Positions 41,040 through 52,068 of a stretch of DNA of 64,000 nt are shown here, piece after piece. The stretch spans positions 86,966,678 to 87,030,677 of the forward strand of contig NW_023602073.1 of the NCBI RefSeq assembly GCF_014898055.3, given 5' to 3'. The notes under the pieces are model-generated. The model was not told where the DNA came from, searched no databases, and saw only the letters and a list, made by a program, of their open reading frames with translations. Numbering within the stretch: position 1 is the stretch's first letter; each line of letters begins with the position of its first letter. The stretch comes from Talpa occidentalis (Eukaryota; Chordata; Mammalia; Eulipotyphla; Talpidae). The position numbers were made by a program, and so were the translations under genes.

Positions 41040-41825
41040 CCTGGTTATGCTTGTTATCACACTGTAGGGTAAATAAAAGTACCAGGCTTTTCTACCCTAC
41101 TGCCATTAGGATGGATGATGGATCCCTGTTATCCTGAATGCATGCCTGATGGTGGGCACCTGGAGCAGGGTGTGGGCATACGTAGATGGGATACACCTGG
41201 GCTGAGAGACAGGGCTTATAAGAACGGCATCACAGGGATGCTGGCAGAACAGCAGAGCGAGACGAGTGCAAAAGAGAGCAGAGAGGGCCTCCCCTCGTGG
41301 AGCAGCGGTTGAGCGCTGGGCTGCGAAGCTGCCTGCAGCCTCTGCAGCGCTGGTTCGACCCCCGCCCGCCGGCGAGGGTCCCATATGGCCCGCAGACCTC
41401 TCCTGCCGCCCACTGCTCCCCTCAACAGTCCGTATTTCTTTCGTCTGCCTGTTCTGTTCCCCACTCTGGCTCTGGTGAATTCTCTCACCCTCCCGCGCTT
41501 CTGACTGTACCCAGTGCTTGTATAAATAAATAAAAAGAGAGAGCAGAACAGCAGAACAGAACCACCAGCAGAGCGAAAGAGAGAAAGAGAATGAGACCAC
41601 GAGAGAACACAGAGAGCACAGAGAGAGTGATGCCTTGCTGGGGGCTGGGAGGCCTGTCAGCCTCCCGGCCCCCCAGCACCCCTGCCTGCCATGTACCCGG
41701 TAAAATCCCAATAAAGCCTGCAAAAGCCACCAAGGGCTCCAGGACTCTCCTTCACCCGTCGCTCCTCTGCCCAGTCATAGAGATCCTGCCCTGTGGCCAT
41801 CCTGCCTCTACACAGACACTATAAT
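41040..41825 (+). mobile_element. Possible solo ERV LTR (sense), split by a SINE
   Basis: Before the SINE: cttataagaacggcatcaca, TATA-like. After it: gtaccCGGTAAAATCCC, an AATAAA at about 41711 in ccaataaagcctgc, and pyrimidine-rich text ending ctacacagacact. The promoter-then-poly(A) order suits an LTR. The SINE at 41286-41534 interrupts it. Family and exact ends are not established. Confidence 0.4.
41286..41534 (+). mobile_element. tRNA-derived T+ SINE (sense)
   Basis: The head ggcctcccctcgtggagcag, a clear B box (ggttcgacccc), the body and the tail cttgtataaataaataaaaa are all present. Flanks aaaagagagcagag and aaaagagagagcag are the likely target-site duplication. Confidence 0.92.
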
Positions 41826-42779
41826 AGCTTTTTATAAATGTTTCCCTTTTTCTTGTTAGGCACTTAACTTCTTTCTCTTAGGCAGAAATGGGCTTGATTT
41901 ACCTTTGGATGTGGTACCTATTATATAATATTGCCTGACCTCTGGCAGCTAATCCTTAAGTGCTCACTGAATGTATGAATGAGCAGTGATCCATGACTGC
42001 ATTATCATTTAATTGTCTAACTTTTCTGTAACAGCAAAGATGTGAGTCAGAGGGAGTAAGGGACTGTGATATCTTGGATGGTTTAAGAAAAACTCGCCAA
42101 CATATGGAAATAAGGATAAAAACTGACCGCATTACCTTCAATTTGATGGTAGGCACTAACCTAGTAAACAGCAATCACCTGTGGGCCAATCTGGCCAGCC
42201 ACCTGAATGTTTACAGCATGCAAGATAAGAATGATTTTATATTTTTAAGTGATTACATAAGCATCTGCGTAGCCTCAATTTTACATTTTGGTCTGCAAAA
42301 CCTAAAATAGTTACTATCTGGTCCTTTAAGAAAAATGTTTCTGACCTCTAGAAGATAGTAACTTTGTTTGATTTACCATTACTGTTGATTAAGGCAACTC
42401 TTTAAGTTAGATGCTAATGTATAGAGAATGGATGAGATGCAATTGATGGGGGATAAAAGGATAGAAAAGTTGGAAAGGCAGCACCACAAGACCAGAAACT
42501 TGGTTCACACAATGCTGGGAGCCGGAGGTGGAGGTAGAAGTGATTAACATAGTCATTAAACCACCTATAGGAACTAAAAATCGTTAAGCACCAAGGAACA
42601 GACCCAAGCAAAGTGTGAGATGCTGTTAGTGTCCTAGGGCGCAGACCTGAGGTAAAGACATGGAGGTTGAGGGCAATTGTAGAATCTTCAGTCCCTTTGA
42701 AATTCTACATAGGTCTCCAAAATCAATAGCAAAAAGACCACTCCACAAAGGAAAGAGCCCCTCCTAAGGAGAAGAAGAC

Positions 42780-43230
42780 TTTATCAGTGCAATCTCTGCG
42801 TTGGCACGGGGCAGCAGTCCTTCCGCCTGCCTGTGCCTTTGCAGATACTTCTTTTAGCTAATCCTCTCCCTCCGCAGGGCAGCAGCCTTCCTGCCTGCCT
42901 GTGACCTGTACCATGTGGGGCTTCTTTTCTCTGACCTCCCTCAGCAGAGGCAGATCTCCTCAAGGTCACCTGCCTGTGATCATGCAGGCCTCTCTCTTAG
43001 CAAACCTGTTCTTTTTGGGGCAGCTCTTTCTGCCTGCTTGTATCTATGCAAGTGTCCTTTATACTTCTCTTTTATAATAAACCTGCCTTTTTGGATATAA
43101 CTTATGTTTCTGTGTCATGGGGAAACTTACCTGGGAAACTTGCTAGTGCTGCTGAAAGGGGAGCTCTGGTGAAACTTTTCTCAGAATGGACCCCCAAGGA
43201 CCCCAATCTCTGAACCCAGCAACTCCAAAA
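42780..43230 (+). repeat. LTR-like segment with degenerate tandem units
   Basis: The unit gggcagcagtccttccgcct...gcctgtg recurs in diverged form at about 42812, 42882, 42948 and 43018, each followed by pyrimidine-rich text. An AATAAA lies in ttataataaacctgcc near 43075, and an A-run closes the segment at 43230-43245. This could be an LTR U3 with repeated elements; the family is unknown. Confidence 0.35.
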
Positions 43231-43374
43231 AAAAAAAAAAAAAAGACTTCATAATGATTGCTTCTGTTTTGTGTTTACTTAATCTAGTCCATCATTCTCC
43301 TGTGGTGTGTGGCTATATGAAATATGTTTTGATAACCTCTTTAAGTCACATTTGTCATAAAAATGATTCCCTTG

Positions 43375-43653
43375 GGGCCTCCCTGGTGGTGCAAGGGGTT
43401 AAGTGCACCGATATGAAGCTATCCACAATTTTGATCCCCAGCTGGCCAGGGAGCAACCCACATGGCTCAGGAGACCTCTCCTGCCTTGCCTGCTGTTCCC
43501 CTCAGCAGTGCATTTCAATCAGTCTGCCTGTTCTGCTCCCCACTCTGTCTCTGGTGAATCCTCTCACCCTCCACACCTCTGGCCTATACCCCAGTTCTTG
43601 TATGCATAAATAAATAAATAAATAAATTTATTTATTTATTATCAATTAAAAAA
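43375..43653 (+). mobile_element. tRNA-derived T+ SINE (sense)
   Basis: The head gggcctccctggtggtgcaa and the tail cttgtatgcataaataaata are flanked by attcccttg at 43366-43374 and 43654-43662. Confidence 0.93.
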
Positions 43654-44227
43654 ATTCCCTTGTTAAAGTGTTGAAAAAAAAAAGTTGATATGTATTCACT
43701 ATCTGTCTGTATAACTATGTTTTTCCCCTTTTAAGGGTTATCCTAAGGATTGTGGGTGGGTAGGTCCAGCAACATCCATGCTGGGGGAGCACTGAACCTG
43801 GGGCAGAAGACCCTCCAGGGAACTCATAGCCCAAATTCTAATCTACCTCTCTCCAGAAGGTGGAAGGTAAAGGACAAAGAGGTAAGATACCAAGTAATTC
43901 AGTTTTGTTCTATTTGACCATCCTGGTTGGCAAAAGGTTAAAACTACAGCATGTCCTCTCCATTTCCCAAGAATAGAACTTGGGACTTTCTCCCATAGTA
44001 AAAGCATTTATTGCTGACATGGTATTTCCAAAATTTGCCCTTTTTCAGTCTAAAGATTTCCCCTTTTAATTCTTTTTCAAGGAGCGTTTTCTCAAAAGAT
44101 TGGGCCCGCACCAATGAGTTCAAGCAAATGTTTGCAAGATCAAGCTGGAATCTGGGAGGTTTCTTATATTTGCTAAAATGGTCTTCTGGTATTATTTAGA
44201 ATCTTAATTGTCAACCCCCTCAAATAC

Positions 44228-44491
44228 TTTTTATTTTTAAGATTTATTTATGCATACAAGAGCTTGTGTACAGACCAGAGATGCAGAGGGTGAGAAGATT
44301 CACCAGAGACAGAGCAGGGAACAGAACAGGCAGACTGACCAAATACACTGCTGAGGGGAGCAGCGGGAGAGTCAGGAGAGAGATGCTGCGCCATGTGGGT
44401 TGCTCCTGGCCAGCCAGAGATCGAATTCGTTCTGCAGAGGCTGTGGATTTCTTCATGGTGCAGTGCCCAACCCCTTGTGCCACCAGGAAGG
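44228..44491 (-). mobile_element. tRNA-derived T+ SINE (antisense)
   Basis: It starts tttttatttttaagatttat and ends gtgccaccaggaaggc. Target-site duplications cccctcaaata lie at 44217-44227 and 44492-44502. Confidence 0.93.
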
Positions 44492-46429
44492 CCCCTCAAA
44501 TATCTTATATTACAAGCTGAGGGATAGGCACTGCTGTGCATCAGCCTAAGCCTTTGACACTCGAAAAGACCATGCCAGCGAAGGAGCCAGGCCTGTGGAA
44601 TTGGAATTCATAGCCTTGTTCTCCAGGAACCTGAAGTAATAATCTTCATTCGGGGTCTAGGGACCTGAGAGGCTGCATGAGCAGTTGGTTGCACTGGTTG
44701 GTTTTACTAGGAGGACATTTTAATCAGTTATCTTGTCAATCACCATGACAGCTTACAGTCAAATGCACCTCCAAAAGGAGAAAATCTGGATCAGTCAGTC
44801 ACACTGAAAATCTAGGAGCAAAATAGCTGTCATATTGCTAGATTTAAAAAGGGTAAAGAAAGCAAGGAAACTATTGAAAAATTGTTGGCATATTTTCCCT
44901 TATTTTGTTTTAAAACGTAGATGCCTGTTTCTTCTATAATCAACATATTAATTTTGTGAATATTTCCCCAAACCACAATTGTGCAGGAGAACTGATGTTA
45001 GAAAGATGTTACTGTAACTATGCAGTTTCTTTTTTAAGAACAGTATTTAGCATTTGAGATTCAACAAGTTTTATAAGATATGAGATTTGCAGAAGTATGA
45101 AGTGAATGAACTCTGTTTGAAAGCAGTGGTTGTGAATGTTTTAGGTTTGGGGCTGTCTCCTCCTGGATTCCAACAAGCTGTGAACCGAGAAGAGGCATGT
45201 GAATGAAGGTGGGGGTGTTTGTGAGTCTGTGTCTGAGGGGGTCCCTGCCCACTACTTGCTGGTTCCCGGGTGGTCACCTGCCTCTCCTTTGCAGTCCCCA
45301 CTGCCCACCGCTAGCACTGGCACCCACATGGTGTCCTGACTTTTCAGCTCTGGTGCTGAAAAGATTTGTTCCTTACCCAAAGGTTACCCAGGTTCCCCTG
45401 ACCTTTACAACTTGACCTCAACTTTTCTCTCTTCATTGGGCAGTTTTAGCAGGAATTCTGCTAGGAATCCTCCTCCCTGCTGACTGGACGAAACATTTTG
45501 TGGACAGGTTGGCACAGTGACATCTTACTATAAATAGAAGAACTTTGGGATATTGAATTTATCCATTTTGATTTATATAGAGGAATTCATAAAGTTCATT
45601 GTCATTTATTTTTAACTTTTAGAAAAGCCATATTATGCTGTCTAATTCTGCTGTTCTCAAAGCCTTTCATGCAGGCATTATTCAGGTCCTAGCTGGCTCA
45701 TGACAGCCATTTCTTGGAAGACCTCTCTCATTCATTCATTCTGTCAGTTTTCAATGTATTAAAAATTTAGATTGTTCTCGCTCTCCAAGTATCTTGTAAG
45801 AAATAAGGTAATTTGCCAGCTTGTCCAGCACACTCTGGCCTTCTCTTTTTGTTCTACCACTAGAGGTATAAATTGGGCACGCTGCCTCACAGAGCACTAA
45901 GCAACCTGGAGGCATTTCTTGGATAGCTCAGCATAAATTTGGCTCCAGCAGGGACTGAAACGAATGTTAACACCAGCTCATTGCTACTGCGGTTGGCTTA
46001 GAGGGAGAGCTAAATAACAGAACTGTTCACAGGAAAGTACTGAAAATCATTCCATTCCAATCTCCATGCAAAGACCTTGTCATGCACCTTTTATTGTCCT
46101 CATTGGCAATATGCAGCTCACACATTATTTGTCATGTTAATAGAGATGATGTTATAATAGTTACTACTAACCTTATTTTTTAGGAAACTATAGTATGTCA
46201 AATGCATACTAAGTGCTGTAAATATATTTAAATTAAAAAAATTTTAGAATGCTCTTTATTTTGACAGTCATTGGACATGTGTAAGGCCTGTTCACAAGCA
46301 CGGTTTGAACTTATTTACAAAATCTGTTTTCTCATTTTGCAGCTGCTTCTTTCCCTTTGTATTTGCTGTTACTAACTAGTCCCTCTATCTTAACATCTAC
46401 AGTTATTAGTGGGTGTGAACATACAGACA

Positions 46430-47165
46430 GGTTCTAGAAACCTGTGTGGAGAATCTACTTCAAAATGGAGTTGATACAGTGACAAAAGGACCTATCTCTC
46501 TGCCCCACCAGATAAACATTCTTATCTCTCGCACTTAACAAGTCTGTCTTTCTACTTAACAAGTCTGTCTTTCTGCATTCGAAGGGGAAAAAAAGAGGAT
46601 TTCTTAGATGACAATATGGAAATTAAACACCAGGGGGTTAACAAAGCTGAGCTTGTGCTGACTCTTGCCAATCTCCAAATGCCTGCACAGAAAGACCTCC
46701 TCGGTGGTGCAGTAGTTGAGCACGGGGTTGCGAAGCTGCCAGCAGCCTCTGTAGCGCGGGTTCGATACCCAGCTGCTGCCCGGCCGCTGGGGGAGGGTCC
46801 CACATGGCGCGCCCGCTGCTCCCCTCAGCAGTGTACTTCGGTCCTTCTGCCTGCTCTGCTCCCTGCTCTGGCTCTGGTGAATTCTCTCACCCTCCTGCGC
46901 TTCTGACTGTACCCAGTGCTTGTATAAATAAATCTTTAAAAAAAAAAAAAAAGGCCATGCAGACCCTTGCCCATCTCCCCCATCCATCCTTTTATTTACT
47001 CTTTTGTATAAATAACCCTGCCCTCTGCCAAAGAGCAGGATGGTGGTCTTTCAGACACAAGTCTGCTGCCCTCCTCAGTTTGTCCACAAATTAAACTGCT
47101 TTCCTTCTCCTGAAACTGTTTCTTTTAATTGGCTGGGGGAAACCGAGGCGGGCCTTTGGTATCAG
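46430..47165 (+). mobile_element. Possible solo ERV LTR (sense), split by a SINE
   Basis: Text before the SINE (aaatggagttgatacagtga, ctgactcttgccaatctcc) and after it (ttttgtataaataaccctgc, tgtccacaaattaaactgct, ttccttctcctgaaactgtt) has the layout U3, TATA-like and poly(A)-like motifs of a class I LTR. A 21-bp unit (acttaacaagtctgtctttc t) is duplicated in tandem at 46533-46574. No viral gene is seen. Confidence 0.45.
46691..46953 (+). mobile_element. tRNA-derived T+ SINE (sense)
   Basis: The head gacctcctcggtggtgcagt, B box gggttcgataccc, body and tail cttgtataaataaatctttaa with a long A-run are present. It is inserted in the LTR-like segment. Confidence 0.9.
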
Positions 47166-48540
47166 AGTGAGCTTCTATGGAATAAGTCACTGAGCCCTGG
47201 CTCATGGTGAACCAAGGCAGAGGAAGGGACCAAATTAGGCTACAAGCTTGGGACACTGAGTTACAGAGAAACAACATACCGAAAAACACCTGATTTTTTC
47301 TGTTTGAGGGAAATGGGAGGTGTCCTGAATTCACATTTCTACATTGCCCATTGACTAGAAGTCACTAAAGATACCTAATTTTGAAAGTCTTTTAGTTAAT
47401 CCTTACAACTCTTCCTATTTTTATTTTACAGTTGTGGAAATCGAATGTTACTGTCAGCACACTGGGTTCACATTCAGAACCATGGCCCTCCAAGGCCTTT
47501 GGTATGCTGTGCTTCCTTCTGACTTCACCCGGCTTCCTCATGCATCCTGGCAATGCACTACTAGCTTCTGCCCTGTTTTTAAGGTACTACCTAGCAGCAC
47601 TTACATGGAATGTTTATATAGTTTATATAGTTGGATGGTTCTCTAAATAGAACATCAGGTCCCCAAGGGAGGAAGAGGAAGAAAGAGAGGGTTTTGGAAA
47701 AACACCTCCATTATGGTTTCCCAGTGTCTCCCTAAGTCCTTTTCAGCTGACTGAAGAACTTGGTCTTTTAACTGGCAGCGACTTCTTCATTCCTTCTCAA
47801 ATCAGGGTTCCTAGTCTTCAGGAGGGAGAGGGTTTACAAGCACTTAGGCGGGTCTTTGATTTCCTGGGGAGTCCAGAGGGCTTACTTAGTGGCCCTGTTC
47901 TGAGGTAAGCACGCTCAGGCTTAGCGCCCGAGGGTGCTCTGTCTTTTTAAAGATCCTGTTTACTAAGGTAGGAGGCAATTTTCTTAAAGTTGCTCGAAGT
48001 TCTGCTCTGTCGAAGATAAATGTCTCCCAACTGAGCCTTTTTGTTTGCATTTTGCCCAAGGCCTTTTTCCCTCTGCCTTCATTGTTAGTCCACAGAAAGC
48101 CAGAGAGGATGGTAAAGATTCACCTCACTAATTCATAACCAATTAGGAAGCTTTGTTTTGAACCTGCCAGAAGGTGGCATTGGGAGTGAATTTGGAGCCT
48201 CCTCCCACCCTTGCACTCCAGGGAATTGAAAGACTTACTTCAATTGGTTAGAAAACAGAATTTTGAAACTAATGGTGGAAAACGTTCTAATTTGAGCATC
48301 GCTGGTTGAATGGCACAAACACTGTGCTTTATTATCAGAACAAATGTTTGCTCTCTGTTATGTAGCTTTGGGTTAAACCTCCATATGTTTAAGCATTTTC
48401 TTCACATCCAACTTTTATTTGTTTTAATCTGCACATATACAAATGGGAGGTGTATTTTTTCTTCTTTATTTTGGTGATGGTGAAATTGCTTTTTTCTAAG
48501 CTTGAATCTTGGTCTAATGATTATTTTTCTCTCCTCAGGA

Positions 48541-48617
48541 TGCTGTCTCAGTTTTATCTTGAATTGTGTCCTGAAGAGGTGATTCTGATAGTTCACCGGG
48601 ACTGGAAGTTCTCACAG
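48541..48617 (+). other. Exon-like segment of unknown status
   Basis: An acceptor-like tttttctctcctcag and a donor-like TCACAG|gtagga enclose an open frame (MLSQFYLELCPEEVILIVHR, DWKFSQ). It lies on the strand opposite to IMPG1, inside an IMPG1 intron. No family is recognised. Chance is a serious alternative. Confidence 0.15.
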
Positions 48618-48869
48618 GTAGGAATACCCTACGTTGTTGCAGTTCACTGAGAAAATGCTTTTGACTTCTAGCAGAAGGTAAATTAGGTTGGCTGTGGGCT
48701 ACATTCAAAACAAAATCTCTTAAGCTTGGCAAAAGTTTTGTTTTGAGTGGAAATTAAGTTCTCAGATTGTGAAGAAATGAGTTTATTTGCTTTTTAATGT
48801 AGGGAGACTTTAAACTGCATGTTTTAAGATCTCTTCTAATAAGATGATGGATAACTTTTATTTTGTGTG

Positions 48870-49136
48870 GTTTTTTAAAAAAGATTTATTTATTTATGCA
48901 GCAAGAGCTGGGTGTAGACCAGAGATGTGGGGGAGTGAGAGGATTCACCAGAGACAGAGTGGGGAGCAGAACAGGTAGGTCCACTGAAATACACTGCTGA
49001 AGGGAGAAATGGGCGAGACAGGAGAGGTCTGCTGTGCCACGTGGGTTAGCTCCCCAGTGGGGGATTGAATTCATGCAGCAGTGGTGATAGCTTCATGGTG
49101 CTGAGACTTAACCCTTTGTGCTACTAGGAAGGCCCC
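48870..49136 (-). mobile_element. tRNA-derived T+ SINE (antisense)
   Basis: It starts ttttttaaaaaagatttatt and ends gtgctactaggaaggcccc. Target-site duplications tattttgtgtg lie at 48859-48869 and 49137-49147. Confidence 0.92.
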
Positions 49137-49244
49137 TATTTTGTGTGATTTTAATTTGATTTTTGTGACCTCAAAATTGAACTGCATGCTCAAACAAACA
49201 GAGACCAAAACTACCACAGTTTTCCATTTTGGATTTTTTTTTTA

Positions 49245-49504
49245 GATTTTTATTTTTATTTATTTATACAAGCACTGGGTACAGTCAGAAGCGCGGGAGG
49301 GTGAGAGAATTCACTAGAGCCAGAGTGGGGAGCAGAACAGGCAGACTGACGAAATACACTGCTGAGGGGAGCAGCGGGCACGGCAGGAGAGGTCTGTGCA
49401 CCATGTGGGACCCTTGCTGGTGGCCGGGGTTCGAACCAGCACTGCAGAGGCTGCGGGTAGCTTTGCAGCCCAGCGCTCAACCACTGCACCACCAGGGGAG
49501 GCCC
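49245..49504 (-). mobile_element. tRNA-derived T+ SINE (antisense) beside the IMPG1 exon-14 donor
   Basis: It starts gatttttatttttatttatt and ends ccaccaggggaggccc. A duplicated tggattttttttt(t)a lies at 49230-49244 and 49505-49520. Read in the IMPG1 direction, it is in sense orientation and its head begins only 18 bases past the end of the exon-14 equivalent. Confidence 0.93.
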
Positions 49505-49522
49505 TGGATTTTTTTTTTTAAC

Positions 49523-49741
49523 TTGGTTCAATGTTGAGAGAGTAGCTGTCAATTTCCAGATCAAGTTTTGGGCTGCCACAGAACAAAAATCTTCCAAGAC
49601 ACCATGCACAACCTTGGTGAGGTTATATGGCACCAACCTAGCAAACCTCACTTTGTTATTCACAATCACACTCCTATTTCTGAAACTGAGTATTTCAAGT
49701 TGCTTAACTCCTGTAAGATTGGATTGTAGATATAGAACCAG
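49523..49741 (-). pseudogene. IMPG1: IMPG1 exon 14 equivalent: SEA domain, frameshifted
   Basis: Read on the - strand, the acceptor ttttattttgcag precedes [40 protein letters not shown] and [12 protein letters not shown], clear IMPG1 second SEA-domain sequence. After VAAQ the family frame continues in another register ([13 protein letters not shown] instead of [13 protein letters not shown]). The exon starts at phase 0 and exon 15 needs one carried base, so its length should be 3n+1; it measures 219 bp, 3n. A single-base deletion near 49563-49572 explains both. The donor is gttaaa, weak but GT. Confidence 0.88.
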
Positions 49742-50249
49742 CTGCAAAATAAAAGATGGTTTACTCTTAACTGTGTTCTAAATGCTCAGCTGCTGCTAAT
49801 TCTGTTTAGACTCACTTTTCATTATCTGAAGCATAAATTTCAGTTCCTTTTTTATTATTTTTGTTTTTGTGTTTGGATTTAAACTGAAATCAGACACCAC
49901 TATTTAATGATCTATTTGCAGTAATTATTGCCCACATTTCCACCTTTCTCTCTGTGTATTGAGATGAATGGGCAGTGATTTTCTTCATGATGAATTGTAA
50001 GGACAGAGGATTAAAAAAAAATCCAGGCCAAAGCTATCAGCAAAGTGGGAATGCCAAGTTCAGTTATTGAAATAAAATTCAAGTAAATAAAAACAAGTTC
50101 AAGCACAGCTCAGGAGCAGACTGACCTACCCGCATGTAAATGGAACATCTATTTGAAGCCCATCAATTTGAAAATGACCAATTGAAATATACAACAGCTT
50201 AAGCATCAGCTTGTCTGTCTATGCAGGGCATGTTTCATGGTTGAAGAAA

Positions 50250-50400
50250 ATGCAGTACACTGGAAAGAGTGGGCTCCTGACAGTCAGGAGACGGGTGTCA
50301 GTTCTGGAACTCTTCCTAACTAGCTGCGTGACCTTCATCAAGCTACTAAACCACTGAATTGGACGTCAGTGCCTGTATCTGAAATGGTAGGGAAGAAGAA
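50250..50400 (+). repeat. MIR fragment (sense)
   Basis: gaaagagtgggctcctgaca, actagctgcgtgaccttcat and caagctactaaaccactgaa follow the MIR consensus closely. It lies in the short intron between the IMPG1 exon-13 and exon-14 equivalents. Confidence 0.8.
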
Positions 50401-51304
50401 ACAGGAGTTCCTTAAGAACGCTGTCCAAGCTAATTTCTTAATATCAAAAGTATGCCCCAGAGAAATGGGCTTCAGGTCCCCAAGGCTGTCTCTGAGCTAC
50501 AATCATTCTTGAGAGATATTTTCAAAATATTTGAAACTCTACAATATTTGCCTTGTTCCTGGCCCTAAAAGTGAGCCCCTCATCCATGATCCTGCACCTC
50601 TGAACCCAGAGAGGACACACATGCGTGTTACAATGTCCTGCACAGGCAGGCTTGACCCTGACCTTCTCTGTCTTTGGCCCTACTGCAGCAGTATTTTGAT
50701 TTGAAACCTCCGCCTTCTGACTCTCCTCCCAATGTAATTAGGAAAATAAAATGAAAGTTTCTATGTGTAGAACTTCTTAATCTAGTCTTTCTTGATTTGT
50801 CCTACTTACATTGGGCTCTTTCTTTGTGTTTTAGCATTGCTTTGACCTGTGGTGGGAATTTCTTGTCTTCACTTAATGTGCTGACAGCTGTCTTTCCAAA
50901 TCCATTCTCCTCTTCTTCATGGGAAAAAGGCTACATAGAGACCACATTTTCAAGCCTTCCTTGCAAGAGGCTACACGATTAGTTCTCTCAAATGGAAACT
51001 GCTTGCTCTGGGCTTCCTCTCTTTCCCTGTCTCACAAATGGAAACATGGATGTACCAGTAACCCAGCTTTGACTGTGTGAATGAAGAAACACTTTTGTAG
51101 TTGGCAGACTTATAAGATGAAAGGAATGTTGGTCCCTGGATGACATTGTCAGCAGAACTGTGGCATCCACCAAGTCAAAGAGAAATACACTTCTATCATA
51201 TTTAAATTACTGTAGTCTTGATCTCTTCGTTATGGCAGCTTAGCATGTGCCCTAATTTATACTGTGTCCCAATATCTACTCCTCTTATTATGAAGGTGGG
51301 GGAA

Positions 51305-51346
51305 ATTCCTTTAAAGTACACTTAGTATTCCTTTAAAGTACACTTA
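51305..51346. repeat. 22-bp tandem duplication
   Basis: attcctttaaagtacactta occurs at 51305-51324 and again at 51327-51346, with gt between. It is a short recent tandem copy in the intron. Confidence 0.85.
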
Positions 51347-52068
51347 AAAATTGGCTTTTATGTGATTTTAATTTGCATAATGATTAAACCCATATGAAGC
51401 TTACAAATTATTTTCATTATTTTCAGAAATTCTGCAATCTATGTGATATGCATTGTGTACTTGACTTTAATTGTACATGATTATAGAGATGTATCACATA
51501 GTTCAGTATTATATGCTTATTTCCTTTTGTACATATAGAAACACAACACATGTGAGTTCAGGGGATGTTTTATTATAAAAACATATATACCATCATGACC
51601 GTCTGCTTATTTTGTTAGAGATCAGTGATAAGCCATTTAGCTTTTAAATAAAAAGAGTCCTTACAACTTGAACTCTAAGCCTCATCTGTGCTGGACCATT
51701 CTAGTTGTATTATTTTTTTAGGTGATTGGAAAACAGCCTGGGGCAATATAATTTAGGAAACGCTTGCTTATATTCTTTCAAATTCCAAGTTCAGTACTTG
51801 TGTGACTATGCATCATTCCTGGAAAAACTAAATTAGGGAAAATTATAATGAAAAGATCTAAAGGATAAGTTTGTTCCCAGTATTTGCCTCTTGTGTCCAC
51901 TATTGAACTCACTTGCCTATTGGATCTGAATCCATCTCAACACTCTAGATGAATGCCTTCAGCAATAGCTCTTCTGATCTGCATTGCTTGAGAGAGTCAG
52001 TGATTTTATTAGAAAGTAACAATGAAAAACAGGAGACACATAATGAATTATATACAGTGCCTACTCTC

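Larger units (their letters stand above)
28694..49522 (-). other. IMPG1: IMPG1 intron between exon 14 and exon 15 equivalents
   Basis: An intron of about 20.8 kb, inferred from the two flanking exons. It is filled with SINEs, L1 pieces, probable LTRs, MIR and MER5 fossils, and a CpG-rich islet at 35870-36360. Stretches at about 30.2-31.0, 32.2-33.1, 36.4-38.1, 38.3-39.9, 43.7-44.2, 44.5-46.4 and 47.2-48.8 kb contain nothing I can assign. Confidence 0.7.

Noticed and set aside
41106..41723. 205-codon open frame on the - strand
   Set aside because: It crosses a SINE and an LTR-like segment; the reading is repeat-derived and not a gene.
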